A stretch of DNA of 64,000 nt from Lamellibrachia satsuma (GCA_033239005.1 BSQZ01000010.1:9997001-10061000); one strand, 5' to 3'; counted from the first letter of the stretch, positions 33,452 through 46,794 are shown. The notes: generated by a model not told the origin, from the sequence alone. Numbers and translations are program-made.

Positions 33452-33530
33452 CGGCAGCGTAGCTGTTAGAACGTCGGGCCCCTAATCGAGAGAACCCAGG
33501 TTCGAATCCTCTTGCTGCCGTTTCGAAGTT
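33452..33530 (+). mobile_element. tRNA-like SINE head with perfect B box
   Basis: CGGCAGC (33,452-33,458) and GCTGCCG (33,514-33,520) form a perfect 7-bp acceptor-like stem. GGTTCGAATCC (33,499-33,509) is an exact pol III B box. T-stem and anticodon-stem pairing is poor and the next bases (TTTCGAAG) match the SINE body, so this is a SINE head and not a functional tRNA. Confidence 0.65.
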
Positions 33531-34013
33531 GCAAATTCTTGTATGAACAATTCCATTGCATCGTAGCAATGAAATCATCGCGTCCTGCGAAGGTTCATCA
33601 ACTTTACTGTGCGACAGGCCTCGGACACCAACTATTTTGTCATGCTTTCATGGCGAATCATGGCGAAAGCCTTCTAGCTGCACAAGTTCAGTACATGATT
33701 CAGCATCTTTCGGAATTCCAAGCCGACCTTCAGTACAAAGTTTAGAAGAAAACTCAACTAACTCCTGCAGGATCTTCTCCTGTTCATCTACAAACCGCAG
33801 AACAAAGTATTGCTGTTCCTTTGTTATGTATCACAGGCTTCGTCTGCACTGGAGGAACAAAACGCTGCATTTCACATTTCGGACATGTTCTTCAACTGGA
33901 TCTGCTCCTAGTAGTACGTTAACAACAATATTATTATAATATAGAGAAACGCAGAAATAATATGGAGAAACGCACGCACACTCACAAAAGCACGCATGCA
34001 CATCACAATCACC
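33531..34013. other. Spacer, no gene seen
   Basis: Short frames only. No domain or repeat partner noticed. Confidence 0.35.
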
Positions 34014-34275
<262 letters not shown>

Positions 34276-34289
34276 ACATGGAGTTAGTG

Positions 34290-34404
34290 CATGTATACAT
34301 ATATTACAAAGAGTGCATGAGCCAGGCAAAATTTGCCCCAACCGTTGTAACGATTGGTCAAATTTTGCCTGGCCCATGCACTCATTGTAATATATGCATA
34401 CATG
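34290..34404. repeat. Near-perfect 115-bp hairpin
   Basis: The arm beginning CATGTATACATATATTACAA pairs with its inverse ending near 34,404. Pairing continues through the GCCAGGCAAAATTTG core to a tiny loop near 34,347. Arms of about 57 bases differ at only a few sites. It looks like a foldback element or miRNA-like hairpin. Confidence 0.85.
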
Positions 34405-34439
34405 TGCATTTTTGTTTTGTATAATATTCCTAGTTAATA

Positions 34440-35700
34440 TTTATGCATGACGTATTGCAAAAGTGGTAGCATATAGTGTTAAACCGGTGTTTTTTTATAG
34501 ATTTGTCAATGCCGACAGAGAGCCAAAATCCAAGGCAAGTCGATTTTTTCCCTTCTTCTTCGCCAGTGATCCCCTGTCACTGCCGTCGTCACATCCCCCG
34601 TCACTCCTTCTCTTTCTTCATTAAGTCTCTGTCTCTTCTCCTTCTACCTCCCACTTCAGGGAATGGGAATTAACTACTCGCCTGTTTTGGGGGATGCATG
34701 CCACCATTTTAGGGCCAAAGTCCCACTTATTGCCACAAACCCCTCATGCAATTCGTCTCAGGAATCCTTGACCGTGCTCGCCAGATGGCGGTTCTGTCGG
34801 TTGTATCCTTCGACTCTCGGTGTGATCATCATGTCAGCATTTAATATAGGGTTGGTTAGGTATTTTTGTTCGTTGCAGCCCCCCCCAATATTGCGTAGAG
34901 TTCATGATACCATTTTTTTATTGAACTATCAACTAATCATTTCAAAACATTAGCCAATATTTTAGGTATCAATTATATTAAAAATACGATCTGTATCATG
35001 GTTATTTGCTGTAAAGTCTCAGAAACATGTACTATGACAACATATGCTGTAAATAAAACAATTTAATTTCAATGACCTTTCAATTTCAACAATAAAGAAA
35101 ACCCTTTAGGCCATCTTGTGTCGATATTACTTTGTTATTTTTGTAAAATATTTATTTATGTTAGTTATTGTCATTTGTCCCAGTATAACAACCATAATAT
35201 ATATGTTGGACAGTCATATATCGCTGTGTTTCCATACTCATGCACTATCACACGGATCAAGTAAGGCTAACGAAAACAAACAAAATTCCAAAAAAAATGT
35301 TGAGCAAATTTCGTAATGGTTGTAATGGTGATATAAAACAAAATCACAGCGAGCCAAAGACTAAATAGAAAGTTCGATATAAGGTTCCAGTTATTACATA
35401 TTACATACATACACAGCCTGCACAATTGAAACAATTCAATAATATAGCATAGTTATCTTCATGACATTTTAAACGTGGTCATAGAATGCTTGCACTGATC
35501 TTACAACAAGGATTCATGTTGAACTTCGCATTTGGCGAACCATTCATATGCAAAAAAAGATAAGTCTAAACATACATTCAACAGGTGATACTTAGTCATT
35601 CAGGTATTCGATTCAATTCAATTCCGTATCCGTAGTCATACTCAGATGCTAGTTGGTCTGTGTACGATAGGGTCTGGCGACACGGCTTGCTCCTCAAGCC
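34440..35700. other. Spacer with short repeat (34.69-34.84 kb), no gene
   Basis: 34,690-34,840 is the diverged partner of 31,380-31,590. The remainder is AT-rich without a protein-like frame. Confidence 0.45.
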
Positions 35701-35719
35701 ACAACTAAGACCTTACACT

Positions 35720-37300
35720 CTAGAACGACCTCGACCCAGCGCCTCACACAGCGTTGGCCTTTCTGGACAGAATCAGTATCCCTCAATGGGAATAACATCA
35801 CAGACCAAGAGAGGTGGATAGGATTATCATACATTCGAACGAAAAATCGTGTACCGGACCCTACACCGGAACTTCCGGCGCTCTTCCCCGCGTCGTGTCA
35901 CATATATGGAACCGTTCCAGTTGTTCACACAGCGGCGCCACAGTTTGCTTACCTGCACTCACAGTACTGAAGTTGCTCAAAGGTAATTTGATCTATATCA
36001 CAATAACACAATAACAAAAGGAAGAATATGAATAAATCTGAAAAAGTCTACCGGTGATGACATTTACGAGAGTTGACCCACATCTCGCCTCTCTGCCGCG
36101 GTATGTTTCTCTGCAGGTGTTAGAGGAATGCCTGCAAGTCTTCGTTCCCACGAGTGTATAAACTACGTGTAGTATTGGCATACAATAATATCAGCTAAAC
36201 TACATCGGTTCCACTGTGGTGTTTCAGTGGGAGGTGTCACACCGATGTTTAGGAAGTGGGTGGGGACATTCCGGTGTTTAGGAAGTGGGTAGGGTCATAC
36301 CGGTGTTTTGGAAGTGGGTGGGGACATTCCGGTGTTTGGGAAGTGGGTGGGGACATTCCGGTGTTTGGGAAGTGGGTGAGGACATTCCGGTGTTTTGGAA
36401 GTGGGTGGGGACATTCCGGTGTTTGGGAAGTGGGTGGGGACATTCCGGTGTTTGGGAAGTGGGTGGGGACATTCCGATGTTTGTGAAGTGGGCGGGGACA
36501 TTCCGGTGTTTGGGAAGTGAGTGAGGTCATTCCCATGTTAAGGAAGTGGGTGGGGTCATTCCGGTGTTACGGAAGTGGGAGTTGTCATTCCGGTAATTGG
36601 GCAGTGGGTGGGGTCATCCCGGTGTTTGGGATTTGGGTTCGGCTATGGGGATGTGAGTGACTGGGAAATAGGTAGATGCATGGATCCGTTGTAATTGTGC
36701 GTCAAACTTAGTAAGCACCCTTGATAAAAACATGTATATGTATACTTTATTAAACAACGCAGTCATTTGTGCACCTGGTCACTGTCACCTGGTCACTATC
36801 ACGCTGTACACTAATGACTTAAGACGTTGTTTACGCCTGTGATATTTAAAGTCCCACCTTCCAGCGACGTCTCTAGTTGTCTCCTTTGAAACGTGGACAA
36901 AGCGCGCAGTGCAATATAACTTACAACAAAAAACAAGCGCCATCTTATGAGTTATTCTCGTCTGCGTAAATAATTTCACATTCTTCGGCGAACAACTGCA
37001 CCTAAACGCCCTGGAATGTTCACGCAAATGTGATAGCACTGTAGCGCTCTGTCAGTGTCGGCTCTGACGCTAGTCGTTAAACCAACGATTTTGATGGTTG
37101 CATCTGGTATAATATTCTACGTTTTATATATTCCATCCACTCTCCCTTAACGCCTCTGTTTCTTTATCTATTAACTGTCCCTTGAAAGAGACTGTCTTTG
37201 GGCCAACACATCAGTCCCATATCTACCGTTCCTTAACACCAGACCCAACAACACTCAACAACTACCCCCCTCAACGGATCTTATCCTTCTTATTCATTCA
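35720..37300 (+). repeat. Repeat B copy, direct partner of 5.99-7.34 kb
   Basis: Flanks and order match the 6 kb copy closely. The minisatellite inside (36,230-36,665) has more units than its partner (36,230-36,660 against 6,470-6,665), so the arrays have changed length since duplication. Confidence 0.85.
36230..36665 (+). repeat. Minisatellite, unit about 29 bp, fairly homogeneous
   Basis: Units such as GTGTTTGGGAAGTGGGTGGGGACATTCCG repeat almost identically from 36,300 to 36,500, suggesting recent expansion. Long frames on both strands (GVWEVGGDIP-type and its antisense) come from the periodicity. Confidence 0.95.
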
Positions 37301-38285
37301 TTCGTTCTTCTCGTAACTGTCCGTAGCGTTTAGGCACATAACCCAGCCCATTTGGCGTTGCCCATCTGTTGGGAAGTGTGTGGGGTCATTCCGGTTGTTG
37401 ATTAAAAAAAATTTCTTAGTTGGTATTTCAGAGTTTACTATTAACTGTCTCTCATGTATGGGTTATATACCAGTTCAAACTGCTGTTATATTATTTTCTT
37501 TGCATTGTTTTCCAGTCATGCCTTCGTTACATGTCGTTTGTCGTCCTCCTCAATAAAGGTAGTTGGATTAGCCGCTATCTTAACATAAACTTATTTTGCA
37601 CCCAACCGTTCACTCGCAATCCGCTTCCCAGTGCAATTCTACATCGTAAGCCTGAATATATTGTTTAGTGACAGGAAATTGATAGGTTTCGAGCATGAAC
37701 AAACATCGGGTGATTTCAGTTATCTACCGAAAGTTCGTTGGTACTTTACGCTTTTGTGAACTAACGTGCATTTCTACACAGTTTACACCACACGTTACAA
37801 AAAACTCAGGCGCTAATCCAGCGGGGACAAATTCATGAGACCAGTTCTGCCAAAACGTATATATTACACATTGCCCTCACACCTGCACGAACAGTCGGGA
37901 ACGAGCGTGCGTTTTTGTAATATACAACGTGAACTGCTCGCTGCTGAGAGAGAGAAAAACACATATAGGTTAACACATGGGTTTCTGTATCAGTCAATCA
38001 AAGATGTAGCACGCGCGTGCGTGCGTGCATTCGTGCGTGCGTGCGTGTTTGCGTGCGTGCGTGTGGTCGCACTTTCGCTTCATTGCCTCACTGTAACAAT
38101 GGGAACAGTTTTGCTTGTGCCGCCTTCAGGATGATCTGGCTTAGGTTCTTCTGTGATCTCAGCTCGCTTGCTTCGAAGACGCTTGCCGACTTCCTGCAGA
38201 TTGTTGTTCGTGTTGTTCGTGGTTCAAACTCAGCAACATAGAAACATTTAGAGCACTTCTAGAGGTGGTGATAATTTTCTTCGTA
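37300..38285. repeat. Repeat A and related fragments, (GTGC)n run
   Basis: 37,580-37,700 matches 14,740-14,880, and 37,850-37,950 matches the Repeat A module at 15,170-15,260. A GCGTGCGTGC run lies at 38,012-38,062. No gene. Confidence 0.55.
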
Positions 38286-38289
38286 GGTC

Positions 38290-38495
38290 AACCTTAGGAG
38301 GCTTCAGGCAAAAACAAAATTGATCACGTACATCATCAGATACTTTCTGTTTGTTGACGACTGCGCCCTAAATGCGTTTGCCATCAACCCCAATACATGG
38401 GAACACACTGCTCAGGACCGTGTTGAGTGGCGCTCCTTCATGCCCAAAGACGTTGCAACCTGTGAGGCATACAGAAATGCTGCAGCAGACAGATA
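38290..38495 (+). pseudogene. LINE-D internally deleted remnant
   Basis: FVDDCALNA (near 38,350), the RT catalytic box of this class, is followed almost at once by INPNTWEHTAQDRVEWRSFM (near 38,383-38,442), the extreme C-terminus. Several hundred codons between them are missing. It ends in a stop after AAADR. Confidence 0.6.
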
Positions 38496-38799
38496 ATTGT
38501 TCAACCAACCATTATCCAACTGGAAATGCTAATTGCCTAAAATGATGATGTCTCAATTGGCTATTGTGCATTGCCTATCACTGTACAAAGAATACAATAA
38601 GTAGGTGTTAATGAATTGCCTCTTGGCATAGCTATCACAATGACACAGGATAATTACGAAGTACAATTTAAGGAAGAACTCTACGAAAGATTTCAAATAC
38701 GTCAAAAATATATAATTCTCAAATTCACAACGACATTTGGTTTTCCTTCATATTCAAAGTTTGTATGTAAAGTGTGTATACCTGTAGCGCACGAGAGAG

Positions 38800-39910
38800 A
38801 GGAACTAGATTGTTACTTAAACTAAAAGCTCATGGTTTAGGCAATGATGTAATCACCTGGATAGAAAAGTGGCTTACACACAGAAGACAGAGAGTAATAG
38901 TAGATGGTGAGATTTGAAACTGGAAATCTGTTCGGGATCAGTATTAGGCCCTATATTGTTTTTAATATATATAAATGATTTGGAAGATGAAATATCTAGC
39001 AAAGTACTAAAATTTGCAGATGACACAAAAGTGTTCAGAAAGGTTACTACTGATATAGATAAACAAAATTTACAGGATGATCTAGATAAATTAGTTATAT
39101 GGTCAGAAAAATGGCAAATGTCATTAAAGTTTGGGAAGTGTAAATGCATACACATAGGACATGGAAACATGGACGAAGAGTATAAAATGGGGGATGCTGT
39201 ACTAGGTAGAACCACACAAGAAAAGGACTTAGGTGTAACATTTAGTGCTGACATGAAAGTTTCAGAGCAATGTGGGACTGCTGCTTCGAAATGAAATAAA
39301 ATTCTAGGGTTAATTTGGAGAACTATCACGTATAAGAAACAGCTAATTGGACCCATGTACAAAACAATAATTAAACCACATTTGGAATATTGTATACAAG
39401 CATGGAGGCCATATCGTAAGTAGGACATAGACAAGCTAGAAAGAATACAACGAAGAACAACTAGAATGATTCCAGAATTGAGAGACCTTAGTTAAGAAAA
39501 TCGCTTATTACAATGTGGTTTGACAACACTAGAAACAAGGAGACTAAGAGGAGACCGAATAGAAGTGTTTAAAATAGTGAACGGTTATGATGATGTTGAT
39601 ATGAATATGTTCTTCAAACTTAAAGAAGACAGTAGAACCAGAAGACACGAAGCAGCATTAGTTAAGAGCAGTGTAGGTTGGACATGAGAAAGTACTCTTT
39701 CTCACAGAGGGTGATAAATGAATGACACAAACTGCCAAATGATTGTGTTAATGCTAGTAGTGTGAATATGTTTAAAAAGACAGATATATCATAAGGGCGG
39801 GCTTCGCATAGATGATAAAATTGTTGGACTCTCGATAAGCCAATGGCTTCCTTGTCCACTTGCCATCTGGAACTTGTCATTTGGGATGGCAATCTTGTTA
39901 AATCTTGTTA
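38800..39910 (+). pseudogene. LINE-A 3' copy, decayed
   Basis: Begins within LLKLKAHGLGNDV (near 38,810), has lost the SGVPQG part (a short deletion after 38,925), keeps SVLGPILFLIYINDL and FADDTK (38,938-39,030), and reaches the shared 3' hairpin and two AATCTTGTTA repeats (39,890-39,910). Stops at about 39,290, 39,420 and 39,494, plus indels, show it is inactive. It is closer to the 11-14 kb copy than to the copy at position 1. Confidence 0.88.
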
Positions 39911-40925
39911 TCAACATTGAACATGGACACCAGACTTTGCCGTTGAATTTTTAAATATGAACCCTGTGACGGAGTGTGTTGTCTTCCAAGCTGCTCTTGG
40001 TTTATATGCAATAATGCCGAATAAGCATATGGAAACAAAATGTAAACTGTTTGGCAACTTAGACTATACCTTGGCACCTCCGTCTTCGGACCTGCGGGAA
40101 CAGTTAAACACATTTAATGGTGCTTTGAGAAATATAGTTATTTTAATTATCGCATAGTGGTCATACCTCTATAACACGGTTAATTGGTAATCAACTAGAC
40201 TGATTATTATGTATGATCGACGCCGAAAATCCATGTTTTAATCATTATATATATTAAGAGATGTTAAAACAAAACCCAGTTCACTTCAGATTTTGTTTGA
40301 GAAAAATGTATCATATTTTAAAGGCATTTCGTGCAAAAAGTTCACATTATTCCACTGGAATTGTTCGGATACCGGATCAATAGTTTCGTACTAGAATCTC
40401 TCATGAGTTGTCGTGTATTCGCATTTGTTCTGCAAACAGTTTGTCGACACATGTATGTTAAGGTATCCACCAGAGGTGCCACGGGTCATTTAATACTACG
40501 TCGGTTAGGTTTATTTTAGGAAGGTCGTCGATTTCGTTCTGCCAAGAAATGTTCAATTGACATAACAGTTATATTGTTCGAAATACAAAAAGTGAGAGAA
40601 CATAATCATCCTCACGATATCTACCTAAATGTGCCACAATCACTTCTATTATTTGACATCACTCTTCTTGACGTTACATTATTCACACATGGATGTTTGG
40701 ATATTCTGTTTGACATTTGTCGCATTGTTCATACATGGAGAAGTGCTTACTGTTCTGCTGTGATGCGATAATCGGAGCTGTGTATGTGTATGGATACTAG
40801 CTCACTAATGTAAACAGTGGTGCCCCTAGCGGATAATTGCATATATTGCAGACAGCTCCAAACGCGACTTCGCAACATTACCTTTAAGGATTACTTACCA
40901 ATTGTCCATGACGCTAAGCAGTGAC
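39911..40925. repeat. Spacer with repeats paired to 32.5-33.44 kb
   Basis: 39,957-40,005 and 40,410-40,740 are the diverged partners of 32,515-32,560 and 33,130-33,420. The rest is featureless. Confidence 0.5.
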
Positions 40926-40929
40926 TTTA

Positions 40930-43900
40930 GTCAACTGTAGTTTTGTAGCACGGTTCAGCAACTTATGTGCGTAGGAATGCAATTAAAATATAGCTAATGA
41001 ACATTTTGATAGGATAAGCACTAGTACGACGAGAACAAACGAAAACATATACCGCATTGGACGAAGAATTGTCTGTGTTTTATTGAAAGCATAAAATTCA
41101 GGTGAAAAGCCCTTCATTGTGCATAAGAATTTAAAAATTAAGCAAGCTCACAAATTACCATGTCACCGCCACATTTAATTTGGTTGCAGTCGTGCGTGTA
41201 TATAATCAAACTCCATAAATATGCACAAGACAGTTTATGTATTTGTAGTGTAGCAAAATATAACTAGTAGACATTTAGAGTGTGATACTATATAATGTGT
41301 GGACTAATTATTCTAATACACAAAGCATGCACGCATCAATAGTTTCAAGATGGCATACACAAACAAAAGGCTTCCGCTTTTGCGGTAGGCGTAATTGATT
41401 TTAAATAATGTCTTCGTGGACTTCAGGGTGTTTGGTTTGACTTAGTTTATTTTCATCCGATTGTACGGTATAATTCAATGATATATTGGCGTATTTAAAT
41501 ACAATAAAGCCAAAAACCTGAAAATCGCTGCACTTGCAAACGTTTTGATGGGCGAGCCGGTTAAAGAAACATATAAGAGGTAGTGCGTAAATCGAATAAA
41601 GTACATGATAGGGGGCGCCACCAACCTGAAATATTAAATTAAACCTCCTGGGAAATAACACTCGGGCGTCTAAGCATTCACACTGCAAAGTTCCACATGT
41701 CCAGACTTCCCTACTACAACTTGTTTAACTCAAGTCTAGGTACCACATTTGTTCAAAGGTAGTAAATGTCAGAGCAGCACAATACAAAAAATTAAGCCTA
41801 TGGAGTGATTTGAAAAGTCTACAGGTGTCTATTGTTGTGCGAGTTGACCCACATCTCGACTCTCTGCCGCGGTATGTTTTTTTCAGTTGTTAATGGAATG
41901 TTTGCAGGTACGTAATTTTTTTTCTCAGCTCCAAACTTCTTTATCTCGTGCGACAAGTACCTTCCGCAGTTTGTAGTACAATGTGCCTACCATATCAGAA
42001 AAAAATACATATGTTACCATAGTAATTACGTTTTCCATCGGCTCACAAAACTCCGGTGATTGGGAAGTGGGTGGGGCAACTCCGATTATTATGAGATAGG
42101 TGGGGTAACGCCGATGATTGGGAAATGGGTGGGGTCACCCTGTTCATTGGGAAATTGTTGAAGTCACTCCGGATATTGAGAAACGGGTGGGGGTCATTCC
42201 AATGATTGTGAAATGTGTGTGGTCACTCCTTTGATTCTGATGATTGGCTTTGTCATTTTGGTGAATCAGATAAACGTGGGTTTAAACAATTCCATGTACT
42301 TATTGTTTCAAATAGGAACATTTCTCGCGTGATTACCCATAACGCCATGCGTGAGTACAGGATGCAGTTTAGACTCTTAGCCTCCCCTGCATGTATCCAC
42401 CTATTACATAATGACTACGCATATACTTTGGAATGCACACATAATAAATATACATATATTGTGTCATTAAGCAACGCTGTCATTTGAGTATATTGTCAAT
42501 AACACGCTGAACACATGTAGTTTATTAAATATAGTTATAAATTCCATTGTTTACAGTTAATTATTGCCGCAAAGTAGCTACACCTGGCGCTGGATTAATG
42601 AAAAAGTGGCGTGTTGCGCTTTTTTACGCAACTAAAGTGTCAATACGATTAGATCTTGACATATACAGTTGTTTGAACAAGTTGTTTATGTTCATGCGCA
42701 GACATAGCCGTCCGCACATTCCAACGATGACTATTCTTGCCTCCTATGAACCCTGGACATCGCGTGCCACGCTATCTAATTTATGACACAAAACATGTAC
42801 GGCCTATGTGTTTTTTCTACACAAACCCCTTGACATTGTAGAGTGTAGAACTCCACCCAAGCGCCAGAGTGCCCATGTAACTGTCATAGCGATGTGGCTC
42901 TCTGTCTCCACGGAAAGTGTCGGCTGTTACACTTGTTGTTACACCAATGTTTTGTCTCGACGGTTGCACCTAGAAGAGTATTCCTCACTTTGTATTTTCC
43001 TTCAATTTTCCTGTAGGTTGTATATAAGCACCATTTGGCTACTTTATGTTGTCATCTTGTTCTCAATGTCATAAGAAGCTTGGAAGTCAGCAAATGTGAA
43101 CCAAGAAATCCCATTCCAGTCATTTGGATGTGAGTGGGGTCATTCCGGTGATTGTTAAGTGGATGTGATCATTCCGGTGATTGGAAAGTGACTGGGTTTA
43201 TTCAAGTGAATGGGAAGTGGGTGGGTTCATTACAGCTATTGGGAAATGAGTGGGTTTATTCTTGTAATTGAGAAGAGGGTGGGTCATTCCAGTTTCTGAT
43301 AAGGTGGTGGGTTCATTCCAATGATTGATAATTGGGTAAGTTCATTACAGTGATTGGGAAGAGGGTGGGTTCATTCCAGGGATTGGGAAGTGAAAGGGTG
43401 GTTTCATTCCATTGGATCATTCCAATAATTTGGAAATGGGTGGGATCATTTCCATGGTTGGGAAGTGATTATGTTTATTCCAGTGATTGGGAAGTGGGTG
43501 GGTTCATTCCAGTGATTGGGATGTGGGTGTGAATTTGGGAGCTTAATGCCATGATTGTTGGAAGTGTGTAGGTTCATTCCGGTAAATGGGAAGTTGGTGA
43601 TTTCATTCCAGTGATTGGTAATTGGACGGGTTCATTACAATGATTGTGGGAAGTGGGTGGGTGGGTTCATTCATGTAAATGGGAAGTTGGTGATTTCATT
43701 CCAGTGATTGGTAATTGGGCTGATTCATTCCAATGATTGTGGGAAGTGGGTGTGTGGGTTAATTACGGTAATTGGGAAGTTGATGGGTTCATTCCAGTGA
43801 TTGGTAATTAGGCGGGTTCATTCCAGTGATTGTAGAAAATCGGTGATTGGATTCATTCGGGTAATGGGGCAGTTGGTGAGTTCATTCCAGTGATTGGTAA

Positions 43901-45640
43901 GTGGGTGGGTTTATTACATTGATTGGGAAGTGAGTGAGGTCATTCGGGTGATTGGGGAGTGAATGGGGTCATTCCAGAAGTGCGTGTGTTTATTCCCGTC
44001 ATTTGGAATCGGACGTGAGTGGGTGTTACTGTGACCGGTGAATGTGAAAGTGAATTTGGTTGTTCCATTCATTACGAAGTGGTTGTATTTTGGTGAGTGC
44101 GTTTATTCCTGTGAGTGGGAAGTGAGTTGGTTTATTCCGGTGATTGGTAAGAGGGTAGGGTCGTTTCGGTGATTGGGAAGTGAGAGAGATCATTCAGGTG
44201 ATTGGGAAGTGAGTGGAGTCTTTCCACAAATGAGTGTGTTTATTCCAGTCATATGGATTGGGACGTGAGATTCCGGTGATTGCGAAGTGAGTGTGGTCAT
44301 TCCAGTAATTCTGAAGTGGGTGGGATCATTCTGGTGATTGGGAAGTGAGTGGGTTTATTCCAATGAGTGGAACGTAGTTGGGTTTATTCTAGTGATTAGA
44401 AAGTTGGTCGGTTTATTCCAGTGTTTGGGAAGTTGGAGGGTTCACTCCAGTGATTGGGAAGTGGGTAGGGTCATTCCGGTGATTTTGAAGTGAATGGGAT
44501 AATTCAAGTCATCGTAAGGTGAGTATGGTCATTCCAGAAGTGAGTGTGTTTATTCCAGACATTTGGATTGGGACGTGAGTGGGTGTGACTGTGACCGGTG
44601 ACTGGGAAAGTGAATATGGTCATTCCATTCATTACGAAGTGGTTGGTTTAAATCCTGTGATTTGGAAGTGCGTGGGTTCATTCCAGTGATTTGGAAGTGG
44701 GCGGGTTCATTCCAGTGATTGGCGAAGTGTGTGTTTTCATTCCGGTGAATGAGAAGCAAGTGCGTATGAAATTCGCAATCTGGCACAAATGGGAGATCAA
44801 TCGCGCTATCTAAGGTTCAACCCGTGATTACCCACGCACATTACATTGTTATTGGGCGTAAAACTTAGTATCCACTCTAGACAAATACATATTGTCATTG
44901 TCACTAACACGCTGATCACAAAATGTGTAGAATAGTTAATATATTATTAAATATAGTTTTAAGTTTTATTGTTTAACATAAATGATAGGCGCACTATCGC
45001 TACGCCTGGCGCTGGTCCAAACACATGAATGTAACAAATATTTTGGTTGAGTAAAAAATCGCCTTTTTAAGTTTTTTTTGCAGCGTAAGCTGCAAGTGGT
45101 TCTTAAAATACGTAGGTGATTGAAAAAATGGTTTATGTTCGTGCGCTGTCAAATTTCAGAGTCAGAGTTGCCACTTGTTTCTGCTTTTAACATGGACAAT
45201 GTTAGTTAGATGACAACACAGACATGTTCGTTTTGTGTGTTTTTTCGTCTGCATAAACAACGTCACAGTGGACAGTTTGGAACTCCACCTATTCGCCCTG
45301 TAATGTCCACGCAGAAATAATGGCGCTGTAGATATATGTCGCCACGGACAATGTCGGCTGTTTGTACTAATATTTACACCAATGTTATCGCCTTTAATGG
45401 TTGCACTTAATACACTATTCCCCGTTTTATGTATTCATTCAGCTCTTAGCTTGTCCCGTCCAGCTTGAATTTAAGCACTTACAGATCCCCAAAATGTAAT
45501 AACTTCTGCCATTGTTCGACCATTTAGTTAATTTATGTTGATAGTCATGTACATTTTATTTGCTGATTCCGATCTTTCTAAAAACCTTTATTTCATCAGC
45601 AAAAACTTTGCTTGATATATAACATTCATTTATGTAGGTT
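40930..45640 (+). repeat. Repeat B longest copy
   Basis: The 5' part (40,930-41,235 and 41,745-42,530) is the inverted match of 62,640-63,990. The remainder (42,215-45,640) is the direct match of 27,038-30,540. The segment 41,236-41,744 has no counterpart in the 63 kb copy, so it is an insertion here or a deletion there. Minisatellites are at 42,050-42,230 and 43,100-44,765. No conserved protein frame. Confidence 0.82.
43100..44765 (+). repeat. Large minisatellite array, unit about 29 bp
   Basis: The same unit as at 28.2-29.7 kb, highly diverged. A compound block around TTGGACGGGTTCATTACAATGATTGTGGGAAG is repeated near 43,620, 43,705 and 43,800, and a longer block around TTGGGACGTGAGTGGGTGT recurs at about 44,010 and 44,570. 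Confidence 0.93.
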
Positions 45641-46790
45641 AAAAACCGCATAAGTCCTAATACAGAGCTTCCATATACCGTGCTCAAGCTTTCTTTCCAA
45701 TTGTTAATTTCCCCACGCACTATCACTCTTTGTCAGCCATCTTATACTGGGTGGATCAGTCCATCCCCACAATCAAACACTGTACAAAAAAACATTTCAA
45801 CTGTTCCTATCCGACACTCTAACATTAGAAAATGGCGTCATTAGAAAAATAAACTATTATGTGACCTATTCTTTATGAAGTACATGATTATAGAATTTCT
45901 ACAAAAAAAACAGTTTATTATGACAACAAACTTTTAAGTACTTCGTGGGAAAGAACGAATATACTAACTAAGGCGCTAGAGTGCCTAATTAATCCACTAT
46001 CATTCGGTAGAATATTTCATATTTAGAAACCGCTGGCGACCTTTTTAGCAACATTTTATTACGACACCCGTTGTCTAAAAAACTACCGATTCCAAAGCTT
46101 AAACAACACACGACACAAATAGACCTTCTCAATAATGGCACATATTTTTTTAATGTTATTATATCTACATGATTAATGTAATTCTATACACAACGTCCAA
46201 GATAAATAAAAATGTTTTTACTACGACACCGCTTCAAAATATGTATTACGATATCTGCATGGACAAAGCTCTCATAAAACGGAATCATAAATGAATTTTC
46301 ACAATGCCAGTATACTTACTCACATGAATCATGCGATTCTATCTGTCGATTGCCCAATTTGGGTGTCGTAATAAACATGGCTATATCCATGGTAAGTGGT
46401 ATCTCTTTTCTGTAGGACACTACATAAAACTCATAAAAGAGGTGTTAATAATAAATATGATATATATGCTGCAACCTCACATCCTAGCTTCATAGAAATC
46501 ATAATGAATAAATGAATTAAGGAATTTTTTTTTTTACTCCTCTCAACTGTTGCATCCGGTAATACACGAGTAATGTACATGTAAGCGTCCTCTGCTATTT
46601 CGCTTAATATATAATATTTAACCTACGGTATATGTAGATTACCGACAATTAATATTTACACAATCTTTGTGGCTGTATTCAACTGTTATCAGACACTGGC
46701 GGCATCCAAAGGATGTATGATTTCATAAAGAAACCTGTTGGACCTACCATCTAAAAAACTGAACCTTTGCCTGCTATAAATGAGCTTGAC
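45641..46790. other. AT-rich spacer with one shared repeat, no gene
   Basis: 46,070-46,265 matches 14,480-14,700. TTATTACGACAC and its inverse GTGTCGTAATAAA (46,053-46,068 and 46,362-46,376) are a possible inverted pair. No coding signal. Confidence 0.45.
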
Positions 46791-46794
46791 GACT

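Noticed and set aside
33452..33520. Functional tRNA gene
   Set aside because: Acceptor-like stem and B box are present, but T-stem and anticodon-stem pairing fail, and the downstream bases are the SINE body.
36249..36536. Pro/Thr/His-rich and Gly/Trp-rich repeat proteins
   Set aside because: Both strands are open because the minisatellite unit lacks stops. Not supported by start context or conservation.
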